Assembly: GCA_947302205.1 (NCBI GenBank)
Contig: CAMYVD010000002.1
Location: 62,001 to 126,000, forward strand
From: an uncultured Bacteroidales bacterium
GTDB lineage: Bacteria > Bacteroidota > Bacteroidia > Bacteroidales > F082
Length of the DNA stretch: 64,000 bases
Reading direction: 5' to 3'
Program-made: the position numbers and the translations under genes
Notes under the pieces: generated by a model
Database searches by the model: none
Told to the model about the DNA's origin: nothing
The model's input: the letters and a program-made list of their open reading frames with translations, nothing else
Shown here: in pieces, positions 8,899 through 18,463 of the stretch
Layout of the letters: each line of letters begins with the position of its first letter
How positions within the stretch are numbered: the stretch's first letter is position 1

Positions 8899-10227
8899 AT
8901 GAAACAAACCTCTATCACCAATCGCGAGATTTGGCGCATCGCTTATCCCATCATGCTGGGAAACTTGGCGCAAACCATCATCACCTTTACCGATACGGCT
9001 TTCCTGGGGCATCTCGGCACCATTGAGCTGAGCGCTTCCATGATGGCGGGCCTGTTCTATTTCGTGTTCACCACGCTCGCCATGGGTTTTGCCATCGGCA
9101 TACAGATCTTCATTGCGCGTCGTTTTGGCGAAGGCGATTTCAAGAAGATCGGCGTGATCTTCGAGCATGGGGCTTTGTTTGTGTTGGGACTGGGAATTTT
9201 CCTGTTCTGCCTGCTGCATTTCTTTAGTGACGGCCTCATGCGGATCATCATCGATTCGGAAAAGATCTACGCCGCTTCGATGCAATATCTGAAATTCAGG
9301 CATTTTGGCATCATCTTCGTGGTGTTCAACTTTCTGTTCCGGTCGTTCTATGTGGGCATCAGCAACACGAAGGTCATCACGTATTCCACCATCCTCATGG
9401 CGGTGGTCAACATTTTCTTCGACTGGTGCCTGATCTTTGGCCATTGCGGTCTTCCGCAGATGGGTGTCGGTGGTGCCGCATTGGCATCCTTGTTGGCTGA
9501 AATCGCCGCTTTCTGCTTCTTCTGGATCTATACCTTCGTCACCATACCGCACGAGGAATACGGAATGTTTCAAAGGCACAAGCTTCAACCCGAGCTCATG
9601 GGAAACATCCTCAAGGTTGCCCTTCCCTGTATGCTTCAGAAGCTGTTTTCCTTTGGCGCATGGTTTGCCTTCTTCATCTTGATCGAAAAAATGGGAGAGA
9701 CGGCCATCGGCGTCTCATCGGTGGTTCGAAGCACTTATATGATCCTGATCATTCCAGGATTTGCTTTCGCGGCCACGGCCAACACCTTGACCAGCCGAAT
9801 CATTGGTGAAGGCAAGAGCGACGAGGTGATGGCAATGCTTTGGAAAGTGGTCAAAAACGGGGTGTTGTGCTCCTTGGTGTTGGTGGTGATGACCGCAATC
9901 TTTCCCACCTTGGTGTTACAGATTTACACGGATGACATGACCATTGCCACGGCCGCCATTCCATCGGTTTATGCGATTTGCGTGGCCACCATCCTGCTCT
10001 CCAGCGGCATGGTCTACTTCGAGGCGGTTTCAGGCACGGGCAACACGTCGGCAGCCATGGCACTGGAATTCGGGGTGCTCATCGCGTATGTCGTTTACGT
10101 CTATTTGACGAGCAAAACGGGAAGCATCGCCGCCGTTTGGACCGCCGAGTGGTTCTATAACGCCGTTATGGGCCTCATCGCTTTCTTCTACATTTGGAAG
10201 GCTGATTGGCGCAAGAAAGTCATTTAA
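8899..10227 (+). CDS. MATE family efflux transporter
   Basis: A 442-residue polytopic membrane protein with about 12 hydrophobic helices in two related halves. The N-terminal signature 'AYPIMLGNLAQTIITFTDTA' and the conserved Gly/Ala-rich helices mark the MATE (multi-antimicrobial extrusion) family. These proteins export cationic drugs and metabolites using a sodium or proton gradient. The length is typical. It is monocistronic: its own promoter lies just upstream, and a convergent gene ends 12 bases after it. Its substrate is not predictable. Confidence 0.93.
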   Translation: MKQTSITNREIWRIAYPIMLGNLAQTIITFTDTAFLGHLGTIELSASMMAGLFYFVFTTLAMGFAIGIQIFIARRFGEGDFKKIGVIFEHGALFVLGLGIFLFCLLHFFSDGLMRIIIDSEKIYAASMQYLKFRHFGIIFVVFNFLFRSFYVGISNTKVITYSTILMAVVNIFFDWCLIFGHCGLPQMGVGGAALASLLAEIAAFCFFWIYTFVTIPHEEYGMFQRHKLQPELMGNILKVALPCMLQKLFSFGAWFAFFILIEKMGETAIGVSSVVRSTYMILIIPGFAFAATANTLTSRIIGEGKSDEVMAMLWKVVKNGVLCSLVLVVMTAIFPTLVLQIYTDDMTIATAAIPSVYAICVATILLSSGMVYFEAVSGTGNTSAAMALEFGVLIAYVVYVYLTSKTGSIAAVWTAEWFYNAVMGLIAFFYIWKADWRKKVI

Positions 10228-10239
10228 GATTTTCGCCGT

Positions 10240-11685
10240 TTATTCTTTGACGATTTTCATGGCGGCAACCCCTTTCTCGCCTGAGATTCTTGCCACGTAA
10301 ACACCAGGCGCCAGATTGTTCATGTCAAGATCGATACGTCCGGAACGAAGCTTGGTGTCAGCCACTTTCCTGCCAAACAGGTCGAACACTTCGGCATCAC
10401 CGTCGGAGAGGTTGGCCTCCGTCTCCTCGGCAAGACCTACGTTTGTGCCACACCCCACCCTCACGTCATCAACGTAAACGCCTTCGGCTTCATGGCCGAT
10501 GCCTTCAAAGGTAATCTGATAGGTGGCTGAGGGATCGGGAAGTGCGATGGTCACGTCTTCCCAATCGTCAGTGGCCTCGGTGAAATTCATCAAAGTATGC
10601 CAGCTGTCGTCTTCGCTGGTACGATACCCCACAATCAAATGGTCAACGGTTCCGTAGATCAAGCCTAGCTTTTGTTTGTGCCGGAAGCTAAGGGTGGGAT
10701 TGGTGACAGCCGTGATGTCCAAGGGAGCGGAAATGAGCATGGCAGCCTCGCCCAACCAGATGAAGAAGGCCGTGTTGTTGAGGATCGTGTATCCAGGATC
10801 CACTACCCACGCATCCGTACCCGAAAGGATTTCATTCTGCCAGCAAATAAAGTCATCGGAGCCCTCAAAGTCATCTAAATAAGGCTCATCGTCGGTCACC
10901 ACAATAACATCGCAAAGGGTTTTGAAAGTGATGGGGAGGGACCATTCCGATTCGTTGCTGCCAGGACAATTGGCTTTGACACGGAACGTATACTCGGTTT
11001 GCGGCTCCAAAAATTCCATCAGATAGGGTTGGACGTCAACGGTTTTTTGGCTTCCATTCGTCTCAATGACCCAACTTTCTTCATTTCCCGTAGTAGACCA
11101 TCCCAACAATGTTGAAAACGCAGTGATTTCAGTGGCTTGGAGGCTCACGGGACGGGCGCAACCGCCTTCTCCCATGATTTCGATGTTGTCCACGAAAATC
11201 ATGTATCCTCCAAGTCCACGTCCCAAAAACGAAACCTGATAGGTTGAAGATAGGTCTGACAGTGTGAAGGTTTCTTCAAAAAAGTTCTGATAATCGCTGA
11301 TGCTGTAGGTGCCCAAGGTGTGCCATGCATCCGTTTCCGAAGAACGATAGCTCACCACGAGTTCATCCATGTCATAAAACCCCATCATGGCATAGGAAAA
11401 ACTGAAGGTGGCGCCACTTACCCCCGAAAGATCCACGACGGGAGAGATCAGGCGAGCCTCGTCACCCACATTGGTGAACGAGAAGGCGGCCACGGTGGTT
11501 CCGCTGCCAGCCATAGTGGTCCAGTTGCCGGCACCGACGGTTTCAACAGTCCAACAGTCAAAGGTGTTTCCTTCGAAATCTTCAACGAAAGGCTGGCTGG
11601 GCGTAACCGTGAATTCGCATTGCGAAAAAGCATTGAAAGAGCCAAAGGCCAAAAGTAAAAGCAGTGTAAAAAGTTTGGTTCTCAT
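10240..11685 (-). CDS. Secreted choice-of-anchor J/FN3 protein with T9SS sorting domain
   Basis: A 481-residue secreted protein: signal peptide (residues 1-21, ending 'NAFS'), a MAM-like/choice-of-anchor-J beta-sandwich (about 25-175, 'PFVEDFEGNTFDCW'), a fibronectin-III-like segment (about 175-255), a second copy of the sandwich (about 258-410, 'PYLDDFEGSDDFICW') and a C-terminal type A T9SS sorting domain ('EVFDLFGRKVADTKL...GVYVARI'). The tandem sandwich domains suggest adhesion or glycan binding. The sorting domain directs export by the Por/Gld secretion system and usually surface attachment. It is the last gene of a short minus-strand operon after the DUF4476 gene (17-base gap). Confidence 0.85.
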   Translation of the reverse strand: MRTKLFTLLLLLAFGSFNAFSQCEFTVTPSQPFVEDFEGNTFDCWTVETVGAGNWTTMAGSGTTVAAFSFTNVGDEARLISPVVDLSGVSGATFSFSYAMMGFYDMDELVVSYRSSETDAWHTLGTYSISDYQNFFEETFTLSDLSSTYQVSFLGRGLGGYMIFVDNIEIMGEGGCARPVSLQATEITAFSTLLGWSTTGNEESWVIETNGSQKTVDVQPYLMEFLEPQTEYTFRVKANCPGSNESEWSLPITFKTLCDVIVVTDDEPYLDDFEGSDDFICWQNEILSGTDAWVVDPGYTILNNTAFFIWLGEAAMLISAPLDITAVTNPTLSFRHKQKLGLIYGTVDHLIVGYRTSEDDSWHTLMNFTEATDDWEDVTIALPDPSATYQITFEGIGHEAEGVYVDDVRVGCGTNVGLAEETEANLSDGDAEVFDLFGRKVADTKLRSGRIDLDMNNLAPGVYVARISGEKGVAAMKIVKE

Positions 11686-11702
11686 AAGTATGACGTGTTA
11701 AG

Positions 11703-12152
11703 TTATTGCCAATTCTGAATGAATTTATGAAGCTCGTCTTTGGAAGAACTGAAGTTAAACACATCATCCACAAGGAAATACCTGTTTCGGTCTACACAAT
11801 AGGGATAGGCGAATTTGGCGAATTCCAGCTTGTTGGCTTCAAAGTTGAAAAGAGAGCAGACCCGAAAGATCTGTCTGGTACTCATGGGGTTTGTTTTGAT
11901 GATGTATTTGGCCAATTCCAAACGCTTGTCATCAAAGTTCTCTTCATTGATCATCCTGACCGCTGCTTCGAAATCACGAGGGTTCATGGCCTGTGGTTCC
12001 GCATGGCTGGAATGTCCGGGCTTGATTAATGGACCATGACAAGGTTGTCCCGTGGCGACACGAGAACCATGTGGACCTTTCCCGAAAAATCCTGGTTGTG
12101 CCGCAGCGGGTACAGCGACAATCAGAAGCAAATATAACATGACTTTTTTCAT
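11703..12152 (-). CDS. DUF4476 domain-containing secreted protein
   Basis: A 149-residue protein with a signal peptide ('MLYLLLIVAVPAAAQ'). The C-terminal domain (about residues 60-149) matches DUF4476: 'AVRMINEENFDDKRLELAKYI' then 'CSLFNFEANKLEFAKFAYPY'. DUF4476 is common in Bacteroidota exported proteins and has no known activity. I chose the ATG at 12152 because a signal peptide begins there; the longer open frame to 12305 overlaps the upstream gene. It lies 19 bases after the ferredoxin gene and 17 before the T9SS protein, so all three are probably one transcript. Confidence 0.8.
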   Translation of the reverse strand: MKKVMLYLLLIVAVPAAAQPGFFGKGPHGSRVATGQPCHGPLIKPGHSSHAEPQAMNPRDFEAAVRMINEENFDDKRLELAKYIIKTNPMSTRQIFRVCSLFNFEANKLEFAKFAYPYCVDRNRYFLVDDVFNFSSSKDELHKFIQNWQ

Positions 12153-12171
12153 GGCTGTTTGAATTTTATGG

Positions 12172-12933
12172 TTAATGTTTTCCAAAATAATATTGCCCCT
12201 TTCCCTCCGTGGCTTTGCCGTATTGGATGGCATTCGCCGGACAATGGTGGTAGCATCCCATGCACATGGTGCAATGACCGTGCCATTTTGGACGGCCTTC
12301 GTCAAGGGAAATGTTCTTTAGAGGACAGACCTCCACGCATTTACCGCAGCTGATGCATTTTTCGTTGGAACGGTACTTGCGATCGTCCAAGGCGAATTTG
12401 TTGAAACCCGATTGAATTACGTGGCTTTTGATCCAAGCAAGACTGCCCACGGTAATCTCTGAGAAGTGCTCTTTGTTGATCAATCGGGGAAGGTTCTTTT
12501 GGAGCGTGACGTCAGCGTTCTCAATCTTTTTCCTTGCGTTTTCATCCGTGTCGAGATTGAAACCGGGCATTCCAATGTAGGTTTCTGGCATGATCAGGCT
12601 GAAGCAGGCGGATAGTTCCCAACCTTTTTCCAGGAGGGCCTTGCGGAAAATCTTCTCGGTGTGACCGCATTCATCACCGCAGGTGCAGGCAAAATAAACG
12701 TATTCGGGCCTGGTGGCCAACCGTAGTTTTTGGATGAAGTCGAGCACCAACCGGGGAGGTGCCCAAGAATAGACGGGAAACACAAAGCCGAGCCGTTCGC
12801 CTTCGGCCAAAGCGTAGTCGTAACGGCTTTCACGTGCCGCTTCAGGGATGAAGACCAAGGTGTCGTTGAGTCCTTGGGCCAGTGTTTCTGCTGCATGGCG
12901 GCTGTTGCCGCATCCGGAGAAATAGAATAGCAT
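12172..12933 (-). CDS. EFR1-family flavodoxin/ferredoxin fusion protein
   Basis: A 253-residue cytoplasmic redox protein of the EFR1 family. The N-terminus is flavodoxin-like ('MLFYFSGCGNSRHAAETL', a phosphate-binding loop for FMN). The C-terminus has two 4Fe-4S clusters of bacterial ferredoxin type ('CISCGKCVEVCP' and 'CTMCMGCYHHCP'). It probably shuttles low-potential electrons under anaerobic conditions; the partner is unknown. The ATG at 12933 begins the flavodoxin fold, and the longer frame to 12966 would include the promoter region. It is the first gene of the operon and diverges from the barrel gene. Confidence 0.85.
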   Translation of the reverse strand: MLFYFSGCGNSRHAAETLAQGLNDTLVFIPEAARESRYDYALAEGERLGFVFPVYSWAPPRLVLDFIQKLRLATRPEYVYFACTCGDECGHTEKIFRKALLEKGWELSACFSLIMPETYIGMPGFNLDTDENARKKIENADVTLQKNLPRLINKEHFSEITVGSLAWIKSHVIQSGFNKFALDDRKYRSNEKCISCGKCVEVCPLKNISLDEGRPKWHGHCTMCMGCYHHCPANAIQYGKATEGKGQYYFGKH

Positions 12934-12963
12934 AAGAGGAGTTTTTTCAAAAAATAGGGAATA

Positions 12964-12987
12964 CAAAAATACATTTTTTTAACTTTG
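12964..12987. promoter_or_regulatory. Divergent promoter pair: EFR1 operon (-) and barrel gene (+)
   Basis: The minus-strand box TATTTTTG spans 12971 to 12964 and the plus-strand box TAACTTTG lies at 12980-12987. Only eight bases separate them. They are the likely promoters of the EFR1-DUF4476-T9SS operon and the barrel/TANFOR-like pair. Confidence 0.6.
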
Positions 12988-13024
12988 CAACAGAATACTT
13001 TTTTTGCAACAAAACTCTTTACCC

Positions 13025-14962
13025 ATGAGACGTTCTATACGTATATTGTTTTTCCTTTGTTTTTCGATGTTGTTAGGTCTTCCATTGGCTTCGATGGCAC
13101 AGGAATCAGAAGGTCGTATCACCGATCCTCTTACCCTTTCGGGAGAGGTGGGAACCCAGATTGTTTCTTCGTGGAATAATGTCAATAAGTTTTACAACAC
13201 GCCATTTTCAGCTACGGCTTATGCCAACATGACATTGAATCTATACGGCATCAGTATTCCGATGAGCCTAAATTTCATCAATACAAACGCCAAGCAGTTT
13301 GCGTTTTCCAAGCCGAATTTCACGATGAGCTTCAGGCCGATGTGGAAGAAATTCACCTTATATTTGGGTACGAACAGTTTGAATTTCTCCAATTACACCT
13401 ATAATGGCATCTCGTTCAACGGTGTGGGTTTGGAATATCGAGGCAGGGTGTTCCGCTTTGGCGGCTTTTACGGCAGTTTTAACCGAGCCACCACTTTCAA
13501 TGCCAAACTTGATGACCGCGATGCCATCCAATACCTTTCTGACGAGTTGTTGGGAATGAACAACGTGGCTTATACGACCATTCCGCAGTTCCAGCGTAAG
13601 GCCTATGCCGGCCATATCGCTGTCGGTACGGTGAAAAATTACGTGGATATCAGCCTCCTCCATGCCGCTGACGACCTCAACAGTTTGCCAGCGGAGTGGT
13701 ATATGTACGATAGCTATGACACCACCCTCTATTCGCGAGATTCGGTTAGGGGTAAGGAGAACTTGGCGATGGGGTTGAAGGGACACTTCACCATTGGCAA
13801 GCATGTGATGTTTGAGACCAACTTGGGAGCCAGCCTGTTCACCCCGGACATCTCACGCGATGAGATATTGTTGGAAGGTGAGGCTGCCGCTACGGCCAAC
13901 AAGATCATTAATGGAGTCAGGAAAACAGGCTTGTTCAATCTCCGTTACGGTAGTGAAATTCGCTTTGCCGGAGACGCTTTGCTGAATCTGAAATTCAATC
14001 CTGTCAACGCGACGTTTACCTACCGTTTTGTGCAACCCAACTACATTTCCTTGGGAACCAGCGGGTTCAACCCCAACACTAAAACTTTCGGCACCAACAT
14101 TTTTACCTCCTTGTTCCGCAATACCGCTTCCCTGAGCTTGAATGGCTATTTGCAACGTGACAATTTGGATCAAAAGCAAAAATACACCAATCAGGTGTTG
14201 TCCTATTCCGCCAGATGGAACAATACTTTCGGCGATTACTTGGCCCTGGGGGTCACCTACAATGGCGTGCTGCAGAAACAATTTGACGGTTTGTTGGTTG
14301 TGGACGAAGACACTCGCATCAACTACATCACCCATTCATTGGACGTCTCACCCAGTTACACCTTGTCGCTCCAAGACGACCATACCTTTACTTTGAATTA
14401 TAGTTTGTTGCAGAACAAGAACTTGAATCCATTAATGGAAGCGATGAGATACTTTGACGCCACTACCCATAGTTTCGGTGTCGGTTATGAGGTCTATCTT
14501 TCCGGTCCACGGCTTTCGATTGATGCCAATTACGACTACTCCTTGTCGCGTTCTGTTGGCAGCGCCAATAAATCGCATGATTTGGCATGCGGCGCCAAGT
14601 ATAACTTCATTGAAAAGGACGATCTGACGTTTTCTGGCAACGCCAGGCTCTTGCTGGCCTTTAACGTTCAGGAGGAAGAAGCAGAGTTGACCGACTCAGA
14701 GCGAAAGGTCTTGAACTACCTTGCCCGACGCGTGGGCAGGGAAGCCACCACCGAAATCACCAACGACCTTTCCATTGGGGCTCGTCTGGGTGCTTCGCTG
14801 AACTACAGAGATCGTCACAGGGCTTCAATGTACTTCACGGTCAGCAATTACAGTGACAACATCATCATTGGCCAGCACGTGGCGGTCAATACCGATGTGC
14901 GTTTTATGCTGGAATACAGCTATAATTTCGCATCACGTCTGATCAAGTCAAGAAAAAGATAA
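13025..14962 (+). CDS. Predicted outer-membrane beta-barrel protein, unknown family
   Basis: A 645-residue protein with a signal peptide (about residues 1-25, 'FLCFSMLLGLPLASMAQ'). The rest is dominated by alternating hydrophobic and aromatic strands ('FTMSFRPMWKKFTLYLGT', 'RVFRFGGFYGSF') ending in a C-terminal strand with Tyr and Phe, the pattern of a large outer-membrane barrel. I do not recognise a named family. I use the ATG at 13025; an upstream TTG in frame lies closer to the promoter and would spoil the signal peptide. The next gene, 29 bases downstream, encodes a secreted TANFOR-like protein, so the two are probably cotranscribed and may act together at the cell surface. Confidence 0.65.
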   Translation: MRRSIRILFFLCFSMLLGLPLASMAQESEGRITDPLTLSGEVGTQIVSSWNNVNKFYNTPFSATAYANMTLNLYGISIPMSLNFINTNAKQFAFSKPNFTMSFRPMWKKFTLYLGTNSLNFSNYTYNGISFNGVGLEYRGRVFRFGGFYGSFNRATTFNAKLDDRDAIQYLSDELLGMNNVAYTTIPQFQRKAYAGHIAVGTVKNYVDISLLHAADDLNSLPAEWYMYDSYDTTLYSRDSVRGKENLAMGLKGHFTIGKHVMFETNLGASLFTPDISRDEILLEGEAAATANKIINGVRKTGLFNLRYGSEIRFAGDALLNLKFNPVNATFTYRFVQPNYISLGTSGFNPNTKTFGTNIFTSLFRNTASLSLNGYLQRDNLDQKQKYTNQVLSYSARWNNTFGDYLALGVTYNGVLQKQFDGLLVVDEDTRINYITHSLDVSPSYTLSLQDDHTFTLNYSLLQNKNLNPLMEAMRYFDATTHSFGVGYEVYLSGPRLSIDANYDYSLSRSVGSANKSHDLACGAKYNFIEKDDLTFSGNARLLLAFNVQEEEAELTDSERKVLNYLARRVGREATTEITNDLSIGARLGASLNYRDRHRASMYFTVSNYSDNIIIGQHVAVNTDVRFMLEYSYNFASRLIKSRKR

Positions 14963-14991
14963 TAAGTTAGAATAAAAATACAGATCTCGAT

Positions 14992-16977
14992 ATGAAACAC
15001 ATTACTCGAACTCTATTGTTGGCGATTACCCTTATTATAGGACTCATGACCGTATCGGCTCAGACGGTTGTTGTGGATATCAGACCCAAGGTAGCCTCCT
15101 TGCCCGCCACGGTGACCAACTATTTGGATGACCCGTTTCGCTATTTTGACGTGACATTTTTCGTAAGCGGTGCGGGAGAAGAAGGTGTAGAGGTATATTT
15201 GGACATCAACTTCACAAACGAGACCTCCTCGTTTTATGCCCGTACGCGTGCAGGTTCGTACCCTACAGACCCGCTCAACTTGAAAAATGGACTCAATAGA
15301 CCCGGAAAAGATGAGTTGTGGCTTCAAGTAAGGGACGGCCGCGTGGAAACCAATGCCGATTACAAACACCTGATCAATGCCCAATTGTTGCCGGAAGGCA
15401 ATTACCAGTTTTGCGTAGCGGTCCACCTTTGGAGTGATCGCTTTAATTCGAATCCTGAACCGATTGCCACCAACTGTCCTTCGTTTGAAATTTGCTATTC
15501 CGGTTCCGCTCCGGAGTTTGTGTCTCCCATGGCAAGTGCCAATTTGGCTTTGAATGGTGCCGGAGTGGTGGTGCCAACCCGTAAGGTTCATTTCAATTGG
15601 ACCCCCGTGATCTCCAATTGTGCCAGCAGCAATGTCCGCTTCAGTTACAAACTGAAAGTGGTGAAAGTGATCCAAGGTCAGAATTATCAGGATGCCATTA
15701 AACTTAATCCTACCGTCTTTTCAGCGGAGGTTCGGAATACCACCCATGTGGTGTTGGATACTTTGCGCGACCTAAAGGTGGTGTTGCAAAGGGGTGCACT
15801 TTATGTGGCACAGGTGCAGGCGGAACCGATCGTTACCAACAGGTCGTCAGCCGACTTCGAAATCGCCAATGATGGCAATAGCCAACCGATGCCTTTCTTC
15901 TGGGATGAGCCTGCGGAAGGACTGTTGGCTGGACTGCCAAATCCAACAGGAAAAAGTTATGGTAGCGTTGACGAAGAAGAACGGGAAGAGAGTGAGATCA
16001 GTGAAGGAATAGACGGAAGAACACAATGGGAAGGTGGCACCGAAGAGATGTCGGAATTGGATGGGATTCTGGAGGAAGCCCTTCCGGATGAACCTTCAGT
16101 GATACTGGAACCCAAGCGCCATTATGTGGAGAGCGACGGCTATTACACCATTCCAATGAACGAAAATATTGAAGTCGGTTTCAAGCCCTTGCAGCATCCA
16201 TCGCTGAAAGACGTCTCTTATACATTGGCATTGTATGAAAACAAAGGGGATGACATAGATGAAATCACCGCCGCTGAACCTTTGATGAGCGAGAACATGG
16301 AAACCTTGCCTGAGAGCCGCACCTTCGCTGGATGGGGCGCCAAACTGGAACAAGGCAACCTCTACTATCTGCAACTGACCAAAACCTTCACGGTGAGTTA
16401 TCATAAATACTTGATAGCCGACACCGTCTATTACGTCAATGATATGTTTGCGGAGCACATTCACGATACCGTCTCCCGTGAAATCGTGGAAGAAAGGATG
16501 GAGTCATCCAACGGAGTCTTCTTCCAATGGGGTGACGATCCCAAGGCACCGGCGTTTACAACACCACAATGGCAAGCTCCCGTGAATCACACAAACGACG
16601 ATATCTATGATCCGGTGAATTACCAAATTTCTGCTACAATGCCTGAAATCCAGCAACAGGAATCGTTCCCCGTTTCCTGGACTCCTGTCAAGAATGTGAC
16701 TCCTTGTGATGTGGTAGAGTATGAGGTGAATGTCTATGAACTGAAGCCGGGCCAGACCTTGGAAGAGGCTATTTCAAGCAACAAGGTGTTGGTAACCCGT
16801 ACGGTGACGAATGTCAACGCCATTTCCGAGCAGGATTCGAAGTTCTTCAAGGTGTTTTCTGCTCAGAAGACTTACGTGATGACGCTTACCACGAATGTCA
16901 AGGGTGAGAGCGAAACCGTCTACCACTTTGCGAATGGCAATGAAGCGCTTCCCGTAGTCTTTAAGGTGGTGAAATAA
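14992..16977 (+). CDS. Secreted multi-domain protein with TANFOR-like N-terminus
   Basis: A 661-residue exported protein with signal peptide 'LLLAITLIIGLMTVSA'. Residues about 24-170 resemble the TANFOR domain described from Tannerella ('LPATVTNYLDDPFRYFDVTF'). Residues about 180-300 look like an FN3-type sandwich ('VHFNWTPVISNC'). A strongly acidic low-complexity linker follows (about 322-372, many Glu and Asp), then further FN3-like segments, including a second 'FPVSWTPVKNVTPCDV'. No T9SS sorting domain or lipobox is evident, so it is probably periplasmic or bound to the barrel protein encoded just upstream. The domain assignment is by eye; the function is unknown. Confidence 0.6.
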   Translation: MKHITRTLLLAITLIIGLMTVSAQTVVVDIRPKVASLPATVTNYLDDPFRYFDVTFFVSGAGEEGVEVYLDINFTNETSSFYARTRAGSYPTDPLNLKNGLNRPGKDELWLQVRDGRVETNADYKHLINAQLLPEGNYQFCVAVHLWSDRFNSNPEPIATNCPSFEICYSGSAPEFVSPMASANLALNGAGVVVPTRKVHFNWTPVISNCASSNVRFSYKLKVVKVIQGQNYQDAIKLNPTVFSAEVRNTTHVVLDTLRDLKVVLQRGALYVAQVQAEPIVTNRSSADFEIANDGNSQPMPFFWDEPAEGLLAGLPNPTGKSYGSVDEEEREESEISEGIDGRTQWEGGTEEMSELDGILEEALPDEPSVILEPKRHYVESDGYYTIPMNENIEVGFKPLQHPSLKDVSYTLALYENKGDDIDEITAAEPLMSENMETLPESRTFAGWGAKLEQGNLYYLQLTKTFTVSYHKYLIADTVYYVNDMFAEHIHDTVSREIVEERMESSNGVFFQWGDDPKAPAFTTPQWQAPVNHTNDDIYDPVNYQISATMPEIQQQESFPVSWTPVKNVTPCDVVEYEVNVYELKPGQTLEEAISSNKVLVTRTVTNVNAISEQDSKFFKVFSAQKTYVMTLTTNVKGESETVYHFANGNEALPVVFKVVK

Positions 16978-16991
16978 AACACCGTCGTTGC

Positions 16992-18452
16992 TTATTTCCA
17001 GAAATTCCTTGAGAAAATAGCGATCAAGGTAAACAGTTCCACTCGGCCTAACAGCATGAAGACGGCCAGTACCCACTTGGCCACTTGAGGCAAAAAAGCG
17101 TAGGTGCCGAAAGGCCCTACATTGCCCACGCCGGTGCCGAGATTGCTCAACGTGGCTACTGAAGCACCCACCGAAGTGTCGAAATCGATGCCTAAGGAGA
17201 GCAAAATGAGCGTACCGAGGACGAAGATGAAGAAATAGACAAAGACAAAGGTCATTGTTTTGTAAATCACGCTTTTGGAAATGGATTTCCCGTTGATCTT
17301 CACGGGGATGACGGCGTTGGGATGGAGGATGCGTTTCAACTCCAAAAAGGCGTTTTTGGTGAAAATCAGGTGACGGATGATCTTGACGCCTCCTGAGGTG
17401 GAACCGGAACAGGCTCCAATGAACATCAACAGCAAAAGCACCACCCACAAGCCTACGGGCCATAGGGTGTAGTCACTCACGAAGAATCCCGTGGTAGTCA
17501 GCACCGAAGCCACGCTGAAGAATGCCGAGCGAAGCGCTCCACCCACATTCATGTTTTGCATGAAATACAATGCGGCGGCCAACAAAATGCTGATGCCGAC
17601 AATCATGAGGATGAAATGCTGGAACTCCTCGTTTTTGAACAGCGCCATGGGGTTGCGAACCAGGGTGATCAGCAACAGGGTGAAATTGCATCCCGAGAGG
17701 ATCATGAAAAAGGTTACCACAATTTGGGAATAGTTGGAATAGCCCGCGATGCTGCTGGTCCGTGTGGAGAAGCCACCTGACGAGATCGTGGTCAAGGAGT
17801 GGCAAAGGGCGTCGAACCAGTCCATGTCGCCCCAATACAACAGCAGGGTTTCAAGCAGCGTGAAGAAGATGTAAAGTCCCCAAAGGCGCTTGGCCGTGTG
17901 CATGATGCGTGGGTGCAGCTTGTCGTAGTTGATGCCGTTCATTTCAGTCATGAACAGCTGCATGCCGCCGACGCTCAGGAAGGGGATCAGGGCCACGGCA
18001 AACACGATGATGGCCAAGCCGCCAATCCATTGCGTCATGCTGCGCCAGAGCAGGATGTCCTTAGGCACCGCCTCGATGTTGGTGAGGATGGTGGCACCCG
18101 TGGTGGTGAAGCCTGACAACGCCTCGAAAAAAGCGTCAGTGAAGTTGGGAACGCTCTTGCTGAGGAGGAAGGGCAGCCCTCCGAACACTGAAAGCACCAG
18201 CCACGAGAGGCAGATGGTGATGACACCTTCGCGGTGGTTGATGCGCTGGCTGCGTTTCTTCCGGGTGGAGAAACACAGCACAAAGCCCGTCATTGCTGTA
18301 ATGAGGGCGGCAAAGGGCATGCTGAACGCATTGATGCCGTGATGGAAATAAGTGACGGGAAGGACCAATAGCATAAACACGCCTTCGATGAGCAACAGGA
18401 AACCCTGGACACGAAGCAGTACGGCAAGACTGATTTTGCTACCGGTGTTCAT
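16992..18452 (-). CDS. trkH: Trk-type potassium uptake protein TrkH
   Basis: A 486-residue integral membrane protein of the TrkH/KtrB family. Four M-P-M repeats are recognisable by their selectivity-filter loops: 'TTTGATIL', 'ISSGGFSTR', 'GSTSGGVK' and 'SNLGTGVG'. It forms the potassium-conducting subunit in the inner membrane and needs the cytoplasmic nucleotide-binding subunit TrkA. That subunit is encoded immediately upstream with an 11-base gap, so this is a complete trkAH operon. The length is typical for TrkH. Confidence 0.94.
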   Translation of the reverse strand: MNTGSKISLAVLLRVQGFLLLIEGVFMLLVLPVTYFHHGINAFSMPFAALITAMTGFVLCFSTRKKRSQRINHREGVITICLSWLVLSVFGGLPFLLSKSVPNFTDAFFEALSGFTTTGATILTNIEAVPKDILLWRSMTQWIGGLAIIVFAVALIPFLSVGGMQLFMTEMNGINYDKLHPRIMHTAKRLWGLYIFFTLLETLLLYWGDMDWFDALCHSLTTISSGGFSTRTSSIAGYSNYSQIVVTFFMILSGCNFTLLLITLVRNPMALFKNEEFQHFILMIVGISILLAAALYFMQNMNVGGALRSAFFSVASVLTTTGFFVSDYTLWPVGLWVVLLLLMFIGACSGSTSGGVKIIRHLIFTKNAFLELKRILHPNAVIPVKINGKSISKSVIYKTMTFVFVYFFIFVLGTLILLSLGIDFDTSVGASVATLSNLGTGVGNVGPFGTYAFLPQVAKWVLAVFMLLGRVELFTLIAIFSRNFWK

Positions 18453-18463
18453 CGTAGGAACTA

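Noticed and set aside
8809-9588. 259-codon minus-strand frame opposite the MATE gene
   Set aside because: Composition (His, Gln, Glu-rich) is that of an antisense frame; it crosses both divergent promoters.
12153-12305. N-terminal extension of the DUF4476 protein
   Set aside because: It overlaps the EFR1 gene and would bury the signal peptide that begins at 12152.
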